A stretch of DNA of 64,000 nucleotides, taken from Bacillus sp. (in: firmicutes). Lineage in GTDB: Bacteria; Bacillota; Bacilli; Bacillales; JACDOC01. Position 1 is the stretch's first letter; each line of letters opens with the position of its first letter. The DNA lies in contig JACDOC010000001.1 in the NCBI GenBank assembly GCA_017656295.1, forward strand, positions 372,001 to 436,000, in the 5' to 3' direction. Under the pieces are notes generated by a model. The model saw only the letters and a program-made list of their open reading frames with translations, was not told the DNA's origin and did not search any database. Positions 1 through 9,664 of this stretch are shown here, one piece after another. A program made the translations under genes and the position numbers.

Positions 1-2
1 AG

Positions 3-203
3 TATGCAGCCTATCACCTGTCACCTTTTCAAAACATCCCCTTACACGAATTAAAGAAGAGAAGCTCTGAGCTAGATAAAGAAAAAGAAGTCGTCTTAAT
101 ATGTCAATCAGGAATGCGCAGTCAAAAAGCAGCGCGAATATTAAAAAAACAAGGATTTCAACGAATTACAAACGTTAAAGGCGGACTAAATGCCTGTAAA
201 TAA
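3..203 (+). CDS. Rhodanese-like domain protein (3' end only)
   Basis: The window opens inside a reading frame of about 66 codons that ends at a TAA at 201-203. The translated end carries a CQSGMRS stretch, which is the rhodanese active-site loop with its catalytic cysteine followed by the C-x3-R-S pattern, and a final GGLNACK. Rhodaneses carry a persulfide on this cysteine and pass sulfur to acceptors. The TusA-like carrier begins 18 bases downstream behind a strong ribosome binding site, which fits a sulfur-relay operon. The N-terminal part lies outside the window, so total length and any extra domain are unknown. Confidence 0.85.
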   Translation, partial: YAAYHLSPFQNIPLHELKKRSSELDKEKEVVLICQSGMRSQKAARILKKQGFQRITNVKGGLNACK

Positions 204-220
204 GAAAGGAGGGACAAGCA

Positions 221-451
221 ATGATGAAAGCAGATTTCAAAATAGATGCAAAAGGATTAGCCTGTCCGATGCCGGTTGTTCGAGCGAAAAGGGCGATGGA
301 CGAATTACAAAGTGGTCAAGTGTTAGAAATACATGCAACTGACAAAGGGTCCTTGACGGACTTAACCGCGTGGGCGGAATCGTTAGGTCATAAAGTATTG
401 GAGAAAAAAGAAGAAAACGGTGTGTTCCAATTTTGGATTAAAAAAGCGTAA
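221..451 (+). CDS. TusA/SirA-family sulfur carrier protein
   Basis: A 76-residue protein with the family signature GLACPMPVVRAK near residues 13-24, where the cysteine of CPMP carries the persulfide. The length is typical. A ribosome binding site (AAGGAGGG) precedes two adjacent ATG codons at 221 and 224, and either could be used. It sits between a rhodanese and a TauE/SafE permease. Known TusA-like proteins receive sulfur from rhodaneses, so a sulfur-transfer or sulfite/thiosulfate handling role is inferred from both family and context. It resembles the YrkF/YrkI group of Bacillus. Confidence 0.9.
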   Translation: MMKADFKIDAKGLACPMPVVRAKRAMDELQSGQVLEIHATDKGSLTDLTAWAESLGHKVLEKKEENGVFQFWIKKA

Positions 452-517
452 GAACGGAAGAGGGGTGATGAAGAGGGCATTCCCCCTTCTTTTTATTGGT
501 TCAAGGAGGGAGAAACC

Positions 518-1303
518 GTGGAACAAGACATTTTTTATTGGGTGACCATTTTTCTTATTGGCTTTATCGGTTCGTTTATTTCAGGAATGGTTGGGATTGG
601 TGGCTCCATCATCAAATATCCGCTTTTACTTTATGTTCCCCCTATACTTGGGTTTGCTGCCTTTACGGCCCACGAAGTATCGGGAATTAGTGCTATTCAA
701 GTGTTTTTTGCAACCATTAGTGGGGTATGGGCGTATCGAAATAGCGGGTATTTGAACCGAGATTTAATTCTCTATATGGGCGGAAGTATTCTGCTCGGTA
801 GTTTTATTGGCGGATACGGCTCGACGGTGATGTCGGAAGCGGTGATTCATGTCGTATACGGCCTATTAGCCGCGCTAGCCGCTGTGATGATGTTTGTTCC
901 GAAAAAAGGAGTAGATGATACTCCGTTAGACCAAGTAAGCTTTCATCGGTGGTTAGCAGCAGGATTAGCCCTCCTTGTCGGAATCGGTGCCGGGATTGTT
1001 GGAGCAGCGGGCGCGTTTTTACTTGTTCCGATCATGTTAGTCGTATTGAAAATTCCAACCCGTATGACGATCGCCAGTTCGTTAGCCATTACGTTTATCT
1101 CGTCGATTGGTTCGACCGTCGGAAAAGTCATGACAGGTCAAGTGTTGTTCGTACCCGCCCTTATTATGATTTTGGCGAGTGTCTTTGCGTCTCCACTTGG
1201 GGCGAAAATGGGACAAAAAGTGAACACGAAAATTTTACAAGCTATACTTGCCGTTCTGATTTTTGCAACAGCGGTAAAAATGTGGGTTGGTATTGTAGCG
1301 TGA
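518..1303 (+). CDS. TauE/SafE-family sulfite exporter-like permease
   Basis: A 261-residue integral membrane protein starting at GTG with AAGGAGGG eight bases upstream. It shows the two-fold repeated TauE/SafE architecture: a glycine-rich [14 protein letters not shown] motif near residue 23 and a second [17 protein letters not shown] motif near residue 155, with about eight hydrophobic segments. Members export sulfite or related organosulfur anions. Placement directly after rhodanese and TusA-like genes supports a sulfur role (YrkJ-like). A hairpin terminator follows the stop codon immediately. Confidence 0.9.
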   Translation: MEQDIFYWVTIFLIGFIGSFISGMVGIGGSIIKYPLLLYVPPILGFAAFTAHEVSGISAIQVFFATISGVWAYRNSGYLNRDLILYMGGSILLGSFIGGYGSTVMSEAVIHVVYGLLAALAAVMMFVPKKGVDDTPLDQVSFHRWLAAGLALLVGIGAGIVGAAGAFLLVPIMLVVLKIPTRMTIASSLAITFISSIGSTVGKVMTGQVLFVPALIMILASVFASPLGAKMGQKVNTKILQAILAVLIFATAVKMWVGIVA

Positions 1304-1333
1304 CAGTTCTTCCTAGTGAAGGGCTGTTTTTTT
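1303..1333 (+). terminator. Rho-independent terminator of the sulfur operon
   Basis: ACAGTTCTT and AAGGGCTGT pair (with two G-U pairs) around a 7-base loop and are followed by seven T residues. Confidence 0.75.
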
Positions 1334-1337
1334 ATTC

Positions 1338-1534
1338 AAAAGGCTCTGTTAATCGATACTGTTTATTTTATACATTTCGCTGCAGGCGGACGCTTTCCGT
1401 GGGCAAGCCGAAAGCCGCTTCCCTCGCTATGCTCAAGTAAGGGTCATGCCTGGCTTGCTGTTTGCGCTAGAGTCGCCGCCGTGTGAGTAATTTGCTAAAA
1501 ATCAACAATGACATATAACATAGCCATTCAAAAA
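1338..1534 (-). repeat. Dispersed hairpin element, copy 1
   Basis: About 195 bp, in reverse orientation relative to copies 2 and 4. Its ends are imperfect inverted repeats (AAAAGGCTCTGTTA and TAACATAGCC). The interior contains the blocks CGGACGCTTTCCGTGGGCAA and GAGTCGCCGCC, which recur in all four copies. It carries no credible ORF. It lies between the permease terminator and the uvrB regulatory region. GC content is visibly higher than in the flanks. Confidence 0.85.
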
Positions 1535-1576
1535 ATACGCTAGGGAGAACAGGCATCGTACTGAAAATTGAAATAC

Positions 1577-1590
1577 CGAAAATTTGTTCG
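1577..1590. promoter_or_regulatory. LexA (SOS) operator upstream of uvrB
   Basis: CGAAAATTTGTTCG matches the Bacillus LexA box CGAAC-N4-GTTCG at all but one position. It lies 92 bp before the uvrB start. In Bacillus the uvrBA operon is SOS-induced, so LexA repression is expected here. Confidence 0.8.
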
Positions 1591-1681
1591 CTTTTTATTG
1601 GTTAGGAAGAAGGGATTTGTGGTAGAATGGAAAAAGAGAAAAATTGTCAAACGATTGAATCTTTTCGTTTGGGGGGACAGA

Positions 1682-3664
1682 ATGGTGAAAAAGGAATTTG
1701 AGCTCGTTTCTAAATACAAACCACAAGGCGATCAGCCGAAAGCGATTGAACAACTCGTGAAAGGGATTCGGGAAGGGAAAAAGCATCAAACGTTATTAGG
1801 TGCAACAGGTACGGGAAAAACGTTCACGATTTCAAATGTGATTAAAGAAGTGAACAAACCGACCCTTATTATCGCCCATAACAAAACCCTTGCCGGCCAG
1901 TTGTACAGTGAGTTTAAAGAATTTTTTCCAAACAACGCCGTTGAATATTTCGTCAGTTATTACGACTATTATCAACCAGAAGCGTACGTTCCCCAAACGG
2001 ACACGTATATTGAAAAAGACGCGAGCATTAATGATGAAATTGATAAATTACGACACTCAGCGACATCGGCTTTATTTGAACGAAATGACGTCATTATTAT
2101 CGCGAGTGTGTCGTGCATATACGGTTTAGGTTCGCCAGATGAATATCGCGACTTAGTCGTTTCTCTTCGTGTCGGCATGGAGATGGAACGTGATTACCTT
2201 CTTCGACGCTTAGTCGATGTGCAATATTCCCGCAACGACATCGATTTTCAACGCGGAACGTTTCGGGTGCGTGGAGATGTCGTCGAAATTTTCCCGGCAT
2301 CACGGGATGAACATTGTATTCGGGTCGAATTTTTTGGCGATGAGATTGACCGTATTCGGGAAGTGGATGCCCTTACTGGAGAAATTATCGGTGAGCGGGA
2401 TCATGTGGCGATTTTCCCAGCTTCCCACTTCGTTACACGGGAAGAAAAAATGCGTCTGGCTATCCAAAGCATTGAAAAAGAATTGGAAGAACGATTAGCG
2501 GAGCTGCGTGAAGAAGGGAAATTACTTGAAGCGCAACGGCTCGAACAACGAACAAGATACGATTTAGAAATGATGCGCGAAATGGGCTTTTGTTCGGGTA
2601 TCGAGAACTACTCGCGGCATTTAACGTTGCGACCACCTGGATCAACACCGTATACGCTGCTCGATTATTTTCCGGATGACTTTTTAATTGTCATCGATGA
2701 GTCGCACGTAACACTTCCGCAAATACGTGGCATGTACAACGGAGACCAAGCGCGCAAACAAGTGCTCGTGGATCATGGCTTCCGTCTCCCATCAGCACTT
2801 GATAACCGGCCATTAAAATTTGAAGAGTTTGAGGACCACATCAATCAAATTATTTACGTGTCTGCAACGCCTGGCCCGTATGAACTGGAGCATTGTCCGG
2901 AAGTGGTTGAACAAATTATCCGTCCGACGGGCTTGTTAGATCCAACGATTGACGTTCGTCCGATTGAAGGACAAATTGACGATTTAATCGGTGAAATTAA
3001 CGAACGCATCGAGCGAAACGAACGGGTGTTAGTAACGACATTAACGAAAAAAATGGCAGAAGATTTGACGGACTATTTAAAAGAAGTTGGCATTAAAGTA
3101 CGCTACTTGCATTCGGAAATAAAAACGCTCGAACGAATCGAAATAATCCGTGACTTGCGTTTAGGAAAATTTGATGTGCTCGTCGGAATTAACTTATTGC
3201 GGGAAGGTCTTGATATTCCAGAAGTGTCATTAGTGGCCATTTTAGATGCAGATAAGGAAGGATTTTTACGTTCTGAACGCTCCCTCATTCAGACGATCGG
3301 GCGAGCGGCTCGGAATGCAAACGGACATGTTATTATGTACGCCGATACCATCACCGAATCGATGGAAAAGGCGATTAACGAAACGAAGCGTCGTCGTGAA
3401 ATTCAGGAAGCGTATAATAAAAAGCATGGCATCGTTCCGAAAACGATTCAAAAAGATGTACGCGATGTCATTCGAGCCACTTATGCGGCCGAAGAGACGA
3501 CGACGTACGAAGCCGAACCAAAGCAAAAGCGCATGACAAAACAAGAAAAAGAAAAGTTCATCGCGCAATTAGAACAAGAAATGAAAGAAGCAGCCAAAGC
3601 GCTCAATTTCGAGCGAGCGGCCGAGTTGCGTGACTTAATATTAGAGTTGAAAGCGGAAGGATGA
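1682..3664 (+). CDS. uvrB: Excinuclease ABC subunit B
   Basis: UvrB, the DNA-damage verification subunit of nucleotide excision repair. The start is the ATG at 1682 (660 residues), preceded by a GGGGGG ribosome binding site. The open frame runs upstream to 1568, but those codons match the SOS operator region rather than the family. Visible features are Walker A GATGTGKT at residues 40-47, the damage-inserting beta-hairpin region with [12 protein letters not shown] near 92-103, DESH near 338, helicase motif [11 protein letters not shown], and a C-terminal UVR domain for UvrC binding. uvrA follows after 7 bp. Confidence 0.98.
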   Translation: MVKKEFELVSKYKPQGDQPKAIEQLVKGIREGKKHQTLLGATGTGKTFTISNVIKEVNKPTLIIAHNKTLAGQLYSEFKEFFPNNAVEYFVSYYDYYQPEAYVPQTDTYIEKDASINDEIDKLRHSATSALFERNDVIIIASVSCIYGLGSPDEYRDLVVSLRVGMEMERDYLLRRLVDVQYSRNDIDFQRGTFRVRGDVVEIFPASRDEHCIRVEFFGDEIDRIREVDALTGEIIGERDHVAIFPASHFVTREEKMRLAIQSIEKELEERLAELREEGKLLEAQRLEQRTRYDLEMMREMGFCSGIENYSRHLTLRPPGSTPYTLLDYFPDDFLIVIDESHVTLPQIRGMYNGDQARKQVLVDHGFRLPSALDNRPLKFEEFEDHINQIIYVSATPGPYELEHCPEVVEQIIRPTGLLDPTIDVRPIEGQIDDLIGEINERIERNERVLVTTLTKKMAEDLTDYLKEVGIKVRYLHSEIKTLERIEIIRDLRLGKFDVLVGINLLREGLDIPEVSLVAILDADKEGFLRSERSLIQTIGRAARNANGHVIMYADTITESMEKAINETKRRREIQEAYNKKHGIVPKTIQKDVRDVIRATYAAEETTTYEAEPKQKRMTKQEKEKFIAQLEQEMKEAAKALNFERAAELRDLILELKAEG

Positions 3665-3671
3665 CCATAAA

Positions 3672-6548
3672 GTGAAAGATCAAATCATCGTAAAAGGTGC
3701 AAGAGCTCACAATTTAAAAAATATCGATGTAACGATTCCGAGAGACAAACTAGTCGTGTTAACCGGTCTCTCTGGTTCAGGGAAATCTTCATTAGCGTTT
3801 GATACCATTTATGCAGAAGGACAAAGAAGGTACGTCGAATCGCTTTCGGCGTACGCAAGACAATTTTTAGGCCAAATGGATAAACCGGACATCGATGCCA
3901 TTGAAGGGTTGTCCCCAGCCATTTCTATCGACCAGAAAACGACGAGCCGTAACCCACGTTCGACGGTTGGGACAGTAACGGAAATTTACGATTATTTACG
4001 CTTGTTATTCGCACGGGTTGGTCACCCAATTTGTCCGAACCATGGCATTGAAATTACATCCCAAACGATTGAGCAAATGGTGGACCGTATTTTAGAATAT
4101 CCTGAGCGGACCAAATTACAAGTGCTAGCACCGATTGTGTCAGGAAGAAAAGGGACCCATGCAAAAACGTTAGAGGACATTAAAAAGCAAGGATACGTCC
4201 GTGTCCGTGTCGATGGTGAATTGCGGGATATAAGTGAAAATATTGAGCTAGAGAAAAATAAAAAGCACTCAATCGAAGTAGTCGTCGACCGGATTGTGGT
4301 CAAAGATGGAATGGCCTCTCGTTTAGCGGATTCATTAGAAACCGCTTTAAAATTAGGCGAAGGAAAAGTCATTATCGATGTGATTGGAGAAGAAGAACTT
4401 TTATTTAGCGAACATCATGCGTGTCCGCATTGTGGTTTTTCTATCGGCGAATTAGAGCCCCGGATGTTTTCCTTTAACAGTCCGTATGGGGCTTGTCCGA
4501 GCTGTGACGGCTTAGGGGCGAAGTTAGAGGTCGATCTTGATTTAGTCATTCCGAATTGGGATTTGTCGTTACGCGAGCATGCCATTGCTCCGTGGGAACC
4601 GTCTAGCTCACAATATTATCCGCAACTACTTGAATCGGTTTGTAACCATTATGGGATCGACATGGATGTGCCAGTCAAACAAATCCCTAAACCATTGCTC
4701 GATAAAGTATTGTACGGATCTGGTTCGGAAAAAATTTATTTCCGTTACGAAAATGACTTTGGTCAAGTTCGTGAAAACTACATTGAATTTGAAGGGGTTA
4801 TTCCAAACATTGAACGGCGTTATCGTGAAACGACGTCCGACTATATTCGCGAGCAAATGGAAAAATACATGGCCCACCAGCCGTGTCCAACATGTAAAGG
4901 GCATCGTTTGAAAAAAGAGAGCTTAGCTGTCAAAATTGCCGGTAAACATATCGGTGAAGTGACCGCGATGTCCATTGAAGAAGCAGACGAATTTTTTGCC
5001 AATCTCCAGTTATCTGAAAAAGAGATGAAAATTGCGCATTTAATTTTACGTGAAATTCGGGAACGACTCGGATTTTTAGTGAACGTGGGCTTAGAATACT
5101 TAACGTTAAATCGTTCGGCTGGAACGTTATCCGGCGGGGAAGCCCAGCGTATTCGCTTAGCGACCCAAATTGGTTCTCGGTTAACAGGGGTTCTGTATAT
5201 TCTTGACGAACCGTCGATTGGTCTTCATCAACGTGACAACGACCGACTCATTCAAACACTGAAAAATATGCGCGATATCGGAAATACGTTAATTGTCGTT
5301 GAACATGATGAAGATACGATGCTGGCGGCCGACTATTTAATCGATGTCGGACCAGGAGCAGGAGTCCATGGCGGTACGATTGTGTCAGCCGGAACCCCTG
5401 AAGAAGTGATGAACGATCCGAACTCGCTAACTGGTCAGTATTTGTCAGGGAAAAAGTTTATCCCAATTCCACACGAACGGCGCACCGGTGATGGACGATA
5501 TATTGAGATTATTGGGGCAAAAGAAAATAACTTAAAAAATGTTCATGTGAAGTTTCCATTAGGGACGTTCATTGCAGTCACTGGTGTATCGGGTTCTGGA
5601 AAAAGTACGCTCATTAACGAAATTCTCCACAAGTCGCTCGCACAAAAATTGCATGGAGCGAAAAATAAGCCAGGGGAACATAAAGAAATTAAAGGTGTAG
5701 AACATCTCGACAAAGTGATTGATATCGACCAATCCCCAATTGGACGCACACCGCGATCCAATCCAGCTACTTATACCGGTGTGTTTGACGATATTCGAGA
5801 AGTGTTCGCCCAAACGAATGAAGCGAAAATGCGCGGGTATAAAAAGGGTCGCTTCAGCTTTAACGTAAAAGGTGGTCGCTGTGAAGCGTGCCGCGGTGAC
5901 GGTATTATTAAAATCGAAATGCACTTTTTACCGGACGTCTATGTCCCGTGCGAAGTGTGCCACGGGAAACGCTATAACCGTGAAACGTTGGAAGTAACGT
6001 ATAAAGGGAAAAACATTGCGGAAGTGTTAGATATGACTGTCGAAGACGCCCTCGTATTTTTTGAGAATATCCCGAAAATTAAGCGGAAATTACAAACGAT
6101 TGCGGATGTCGGCTTAGGCTACATGAAACTCGGACAACCGGCGACGACGTTATCGGGCGGAGAAGCACAACGGGTCAAATTAGCTTCGGAACTACATCGC
6201 CGTTCCACTGGACGTTCGTTGTACATTTTAGACGAGCCAACAACTGGTCTGCATGTCGATGACATTTCTCGCTTACTGAACGTCTTACAACGGCTAGTTG
6301 AAAACGGCGACACCGTCCTTGTAATCGAACATAACTTAGACGTTATCAAAGCTGCGGACTATATTATTGACTTAGGTCCAGAAGGTGGCGATAAAGGTGG
6401 AACAATCGTTGCCACAGGAACGCCGGAAGAAGTGGCCGAACACCCGAAATCCTACACGGGTCGCTACTTAAAACCGATTTTAGAACGGGACAAACATCGT
6501 ATGAAACAACGTTTAAAAGAACAAGAACAAGTGACAACCTCGTTATAA
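3672..6548 (+). CDS. uvrA: Excinuclease ABC subunit A
   Basis: UvrA, the damage-sensing ABC-type ATPase of nucleotide excision repair, 958 residues and close to the B. subtilis length. It starts at GTG. There are two ABC halves: Walker A GLSGSGKS near 32-39 and GVSGSGKST near 637-645, with LSGGEAQR signatures in each half. The zinc-binding cysteine clusters are CPHC...CPSC near 253-280 and CEAC...CEVC near 738-763. It is co-transcribed with uvrB and ends before a strong terminator. Confidence 0.98.
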   Translation: MKDQIIVKGARAHNLKNIDVTIPRDKLVVLTGLSGSGKSSLAFDTIYAEGQRRYVESLSAYARQFLGQMDKPDIDAIEGLSPAISIDQKTTSRNPRSTVGTVTEIYDYLRLLFARVGHPICPNHGIEITSQTIEQMVDRILEYPERTKLQVLAPIVSGRKGTHAKTLEDIKKQGYVRVRVDGELRDISENIELEKNKKHSIEVVVDRIVVKDGMASRLADSLETALKLGEGKVIIDVIGEEELLFSEHHACPHCGFSIGELEPRMFSFNSPYGACPSCDGLGAKLEVDLDLVIPNWDLSLREHAIAPWEPSSSQYYPQLLESVCNHYGIDMDVPVKQIPKPLLDKVLYGSGSEKIYFRYENDFGQVRENYIEFEGVIPNIERRYRETTSDYIREQMEKYMAHQPCPTCKGHRLKKESLAVKIAGKHIGEVTAMSIEEADEFFANLQLSEKEMKIAHLILREIRERLGFLVNVGLEYLTLNRSAGTLSGGEAQRIRLATQIGSRLTGVLYILDEPSIGLHQRDNDRLIQTLKNMRDIGNTLIVVEHDEDTMLAADYLIDVGPGAGVHGGTIVSAGTPEEVMNDPNSLTGQYLSGKKFIPIPHERRTGDGRYIEIIGAKENNLKNVHVKFPLGTFIAVTGVSGSGKSTLINEILHKSLAQKLHGAKNKPGEHKEIKGVEHLDKVIDIDQSPIGRTPRSNPATYTGVFDDIREVFAQTNEAKMRGYKKGRFSFNVKGGRCEACRGDGIIKIEMHFLPDVYVPCEVCHGKRYNRETLEVTYKGKNIAEVLDMTVEDALVFFENIPKIKRKLQTIADVGLGYMKLGQPATTLSGGEAQRVKLASELHRRSTGRSLYILDEPTTGLHVDDISRLLNVLQRLVENGDTVLVIEHNLDVIKAADYIIDLGPEGGDKGGTIVATGTPEEVAEHPKSYTGRYLKPILERDKHRMKQRLKEQEQVTTSL

Positions 6549-6555
6549 AAAGGAA

Positions 6556-6590
6556 AGGGCTGACTTTCGTGAAGGAAAGTCAGCCTTTTT
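6556..6590 (+). terminator. Terminator of uvrBA
   Basis: A perfect 11-bp stem (GGCTGACTTTC / GAAAGTCAGCC) with a short loop, followed by a T run. Confidence 0.9.
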
Positions 6591-6670
6591 AAGCTTTTAC
6601 TGTGCCTACGTACCAATTGAAATTCTATGTGCCAAACTTAGTTTCCTACGTGCTTATTACAAATATCAAA

Positions 6671-6735
6671 CAAACGTTTGATTAAGTACTAAAGGTTCGG
6701 TCCGAATGCGTTTTATGTATCTAAACAAACGTTTG
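6671..6735. promoter_or_regulatory. Palindrome pair A/B, CAAACGTTTG twice at 55-bp spacing
   Basis: The 10-bp palindrome CAAACGTTTG occurs at 6671-6680 and again at 6726-6735, in both cases preceded by AAA and followed by AT. The form (central CG, A/T-rich arms) is like operators of LacI- or TetR-family repressors. No such regulator gene is present in the window. There is no gene between this pair and pair C/D. Confidence 0.55.
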
Positions 6736-6860
6736 ATCAAATACTTCGTTATTGAATTTAAAGGTCAGATTTTTTTATTCAAATGTAAATCATTAAAATT
6801 TATCAGGTTACTTTTTTATACCTAGAGAATCCTAAATTGTAAAAGCAATTTACCTTTTAA

Positions 6861-6925
6861 CAAACGTTTGTTTAAACATGAAAGTATATTAATGACAGGC
6901 AGGATGGGAGTTAAACAAACGTTTG
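6861..6925. promoter_or_regulatory. Palindrome pair C/D, CAAACGTTTG twice at 55-bp spacing
   Basis: Identical 10-bp palindromes at 6861-6870 and 6916-6925, again exactly 55 bp apart and here flanked by AA and TTT. Copy D ends 22 bp before the -35 of the sigma-W type promoter of the yvl operon, so a bound protein could influence that promoter. Confidence 0.55.
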
Positions 6926-6947
6926 TTTTATTCTTCGTAAACGAAAA

Positions 6948-6973
6948 TGAAACTTTTCTTTCCTTCAGACGTA
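6948..6973 (+). promoter_or_regulatory. Sigma-W (ECF) type promoter of the yvl operon
   Basis: TGAAAC, a 16-base spacer and CGTA give an exact match to the B. subtilis sigma-W promoter consensus. It is 26 bp before the first start codon. The yvlABCD operon of B. subtilis belongs to the sigma-W regulon, which agrees. Confidence 0.8.
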
Positions 6974-6998
6974 ATATTGATTAAAGGAGTTGAGCAGA

Positions 6999-7316
6999 AT
7001 GGAAACGAATAAAATATTATCATCACTTTGTTATTTTAGTATTTTCTTTGCGGGATTTATTTTTCCGATCGTTGTTTATTTTGTGACGAATAATCCAGAA
7101 ACGAAACGGCATGCGAAGTCGGCATTTTTGTCCCATTTAATTCCTTTTATCGGGATCGTGTTCATTATTATGGGGCTTATTTTAGACATTGGGATTTTTA
7201 CATCGGGTAGTGGTATTCCATTCTTCTTCATTTTATCGTTTGTCGTATACGGTATTTTGGTTGCTATTGTCATTATGTGGAATGTGATTAAAGGAATTAA
7301 AGTGTTAATGAATTAA
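6999..7316 (+). CDS. yvlA: Small membrane protein, DUF4870/Tic20-like (YvlA-like)
   Basis: A 105-residue protein with three hydrophobic segments (about residues 8-28, 42-64 and 72-98) and the NPETKRHAKSAFLSH connecting loop typical of DUF4870-like proteins. The ATG at 6999 has AAAGGAG nine bases upstream and is preferred to the in-frame TTG at 6990. It is the first gene of an operon with a DUF4097 protein and a four-helix membrane protein. Assignment to YvlA rests mainly on position and operon structure. The molecular function is unknown. Confidence 0.75.
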   Translation: METNKILSSLCYFSIFFAGFIFPIVVYFVTNNPETKRHAKSAFLSHLIPFIGIVFIIMGLILDIGIFTSGSGIPFFFILSFVVYGILVAIVIMWNVIKGIKVLMN

Positions 7317-7339
7317 CGCACAGGTGTGGGGGGAGAGAT

Positions 7340-8446
7340 ATGAAAGAAGAGCGGAAACGAATTTTAGAGATGGTAGAAAGCGGGGTGTTGTCCGCAGCGG
7401 AAGCATTGACGTTATTAGAAGAGTTGGAAAAGGAACAACAATCGCGTCAGAAAAAAGAGGAAGAGCTGTTGAATGAACTCATCGTGATCGAGCAAAACGA
7501 GAAAAAAGAAGACCGTGAAGATCGTCAGTTTAAACAAGCGAAATCGAAACTGATTGATTTTATGAATTCGGTATTGAAAAAAATTAAAGATTTCGACTTT
7601 GATTTTCAATTAGGGCAATCGGTCGATGTTTCCCACGTTTTCCATCATGCCGATGCGTACCTTACCGAAATGGAGTTTGATATTGCGAACGGGAAAATCG
7701 AAATCATTCCATGGGACCAGCAAGACGTACGACTAGAGTGTCAAGGAAAAGTGTACCGGACGGAAAATTACGACGAAGGACGGACGACGTTTTTAAAGAA
7801 TACGATTTTTTCCATTGAAAATGGAAAGTTACGCTTTTCGACCCAATTGAAACTTATGAAAGTCGATACACGGGTGTATGTTCCACCAGCGGAGTATGAA
7901 CGTATCTCTGTTCGAATCTTTAACGGACCGTTTTCGATGAAAGACGTAGCTGTTGGAAAAGTGAAAGTAAAAACCGCGAACGGAAAAATTGAATTGAACA
8001 AAGTTGCGGGGGATGAGTTCGAATTAGAAACGGCGAATGGTCATATTCTTCTTCATGATTGTCAAGCGGAGAAAATTGAAGCGGAAACAATTAACGGAAA
8101 GATTGAATTTGATGGGGATTTTTCAAATGTGGATCTTCATTCGTTTAATGGAAATATGAAAGGACGGTTACATGGTGATGACGTCAAAGTCGTTAGTATG
8201 AAAGGAGTCACAGGTAATTTAGAGCTGGAATTAAACCGTTCCTTAAAATTGGATGGGGAACTGAAAACGTATTTGGGTAAATTAGGGGTAGATATCGAAG
8301 GAAAAGAAGTTCTTGAAGAAAAAGATGATGTCGTTCATAAGCAAATGAGGTTTGTGAAAAAAGGTCATTCCGTTACCCCTGCGTATTTGTTTATGGAAAC
8401 CAAAACAGGTTCGATTACAGTAAAAGAACGAGAAATGACAAAATAA
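7340..8446 (+). CDS. yvlB: DUF4097 beta-solenoid protein with N-terminal SHOCT-like segment (YvlB-like)
   Basis: 368 residues. The N-terminal stretch (1-35, EERKRILEMVESGVLSAAEALTLL) is the short amphipathic helix pair found in YvlB-like proteins. A charged coiled-coil region follows at about 35-90. From about 105 on there are repeated strands with NGKIE, NGPF, NGKIEL, NGHI, NGKIEFD and NGNM turns, the DUF4097 repeat. It has no signal peptide, so the protein is likely cytoplasmic or membrane-associated through its partners. In B. subtilis this operon responds to envelope stress. Confidence 0.88.
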   Translation: MKEERKRILEMVESGVLSAAEALTLLEELEKEQQSRQKKEEELLNELIVIEQNEKKEDREDRQFKQAKSKLIDFMNSVLKKIKDFDFDFQLGQSVDVSHVFHHADAYLTEMEFDIANGKIEIIPWDQQDVRLECQGKVYRTENYDEGRTTFLKNTIFSIENGKLRFSTQLKLMKVDTRVYVPPAEYERISVRIFNGPFSMKDVAVGKVKVKTANGKIELNKVAGDEFELETANGHILLHDCQAEKIEAETINGKIEFDGDFSNVDLHSFNGNMKGRLHGDDVKVVSMKGVTGNLELELNRSLKLDGELKTYLGKLGVDIEGKEVLEEKDDVVHKQMRFVKKGHSVTPAYLFMETKTGSITVKEREMTK

Positions 8447-8457
8447 AGGATGTACGT

Positions 8458-8820
8458 ATGATGAGATGGTTGATTGGTATTGTCGTTAATGCAATCATTT
8501 TTATTGCGATTGCTGGGTATTTTGATCAATTTTATGTAGCAAGCATTGGTGCAGCCTTAGGAGCAAGCTTTCTCCTCTCCATTATTAACACGTTTGTTCG
8601 ACCGATTTTAATCATTTTCACGCTACCCGTTACGATTTTATCACTAGGGTTATTTTTAATTGTCATCAATGCGCTCATGCTTCAATTTACCGACTTTTTA
8701 ATGGGGGATGCTTTTGAAATCCATGGCTTTGGCATGGCATTATTAGCGACAATTATCTTGACTATTGCTAATATACTTATTCAAAAAGTCGTCATTGAAC
8801 CCTTCTATGAAAAAAGGTGA
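8458..8820 (+). CDS. yvlD: Phage-holin-superfamily-IV-like membrane protein (YvlD-like)
   Basis: 120 residues with four predicted transmembrane segments (about 3-20, 27-48, 53-75 and 88-112). The motif NTFVRPILIIFTLPVTILSLG in the middle is diagnostic of the YvlD family. Two adjacent ATG codons at 8458 and 8461 could serve as start. It is the last gene of the operon. The B. subtilis counterpart has yvlC (a PspC-domain gene) between yvlB and yvlD, and that gene is absent here. Confidence 0.88.
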   Translation: MMRWLIGIVVNAIIFIAIAGYFDQFYVASIGAALGASFLLSIINTFVRPILIIFTLPVTILSLGLFLIVINALMLQFTDFLMGDAFEIHGFGMALLATIILTIANILIQKVVIEPFYEKR

Positions 8821-8848
8821 CTTGCCACACACCAAGTCACCTTTTTTT
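8811..8848. terminator. Bidirectional terminator between yvlD and the amidase gene
   Basis: AAAAAGGTGACTTG and CAAGTCACCTTTTT pair with a short loop. A or T runs on both sides allow termination in both directions, as expected between convergent genes. Confidence 0.85.
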
Positions 8849-8849
8849 G

Positions 8850-9563
8850 CTAGTCTTCATAGTAGATATACGAATCGAATCCGGCTTCTTTCAGTCTTTG
8901 AGCTAATTGTTCTGCATTTTCTTTGTATTTAAATGCCCCTACTTGTACGCGATATAAGCCTCTATTCTTTTCGGATGTGGTAGATAGTATCCTTGGAACT
9001 AGTTTCGGTTTTTTCTTTAGATGATAATAGTCTGCTAGACCTCGTACAATTCCTTCTGCACACGCTTTTCGATATTCATCCGATTTTAACAAATCTGCTT
9101 CTAAACGATTGGTCATAAACCCGCATTCAACTAAAACGGCGGTCATCTTTGTTTCCCTTAGCACATGAAAATTCGCGGTTTTCACTCCTCGGTCGTCTCT
9201 ACCGGTCACGGCTAAAAGCTGTTTATGAATAACTGTTGCCAGTTCATACGCTTCTTTTGGTTTTGTGATATAGACGTACGTTTCGATGCCGTCGACTTCG
9301 TTCCAGTCCCCGTTTCCGAATGCATTGCAATGAATGGAAATATAACAATCGACATTTAACGCGTTGGCCCGGTCCGTCCGCTCTTGCAATGGGACATCGT
9401 CTTCGTCTGAGTGTGCAAAATATACGGTCACATTTTCGTAGTCTTCCAGCATTTGCTTAGCATAATTAGCAACCGCTCGATTATATTCATATTCTTTCAT
9501 TCCATTCGGTGATCGTTTCCCTGGTGTGTCAAATCCATGTCCAGCATCGAGCATAATTTTCAT
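8850..9563 (-). CDS. N-acetylmuramoyl-L-alanine amidase with SPOR domain (CwlC-like)
   Basis: 237 residues. The amidase_3 zinc fold starts at residue 1 (MLDAGHG, with the first zinc histidine), continues with ERTDRANALNVDCYISIHCNA (second zinc histidine) and ends near VLVECGFMTN (catalytic glutamate). A C-terminal SPOR repeat (YRVQVGAFKYKENAEQLAQ) spans about 200-236. There is no signal peptide, as in the mother-cell hydrolase CwlC, which acts on the sporangial wall from inside. A role in mother-cell lysis at the end of sporulation is inferred. Confidence 0.88.
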   Translation of the reverse strand: MKIMLDAGHGFDTPGKRSPNGMKEYEYNRAVANYAKQMLEDYENVTVYFAHSDEDDVPLQERTDRANALNVDCYISIHCNAFGNGDWNEVDGIETYVYITKPKEAYELATVIHKQLLAVTGRDDRGVKTANFHVLRETKMTAVLVECGFMTNRLEADLLKSDEYRKACAEGIVRGLADYYHLKKKPKLVPRILSTTSEKNRGLYRVQVGAFKYKENAEQLAQRLKEAGFDSYIYYED

Positions 9564-9603
9564 CCTTCGTTCACCCCTATTAAACTTAGGAAAAACCTAC
9601 TTC

Positions 9604-9612
9604 TATAATATG
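9604..9612 (-). promoter_or_regulatory. Possible mother-cell (sigma-E/K) -10 element
   Basis: Read on the minus strand, CATATTATA lies about 40 bp before the amidase start and fits the CATANNNTA -10 of sigma-E/sigma-K promoters. No convincing -35 is visible at the usual spacing, so this is tentative. Confidence 0.3.
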
Positions 9613-9664
9613 AGCCTGTTTAACCATCCGATACTTTTACAGAGAAAATAGTGATTTTCAAGAA

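Noticed and set aside
1568-1681. A longer N-terminus of UvrB from 1568.
   Set aside because: The extension lies over the LexA operator and does not match UvrB; the ATG at 1682 has the ribosome binding site.
6671-6925. CcpA cre sites for the CAAACGTTTG palindromes.
   Set aside because: The sequence lacks the TGNNANCG core orientation and flanks of cre, although both are LacI-like with a central CG.
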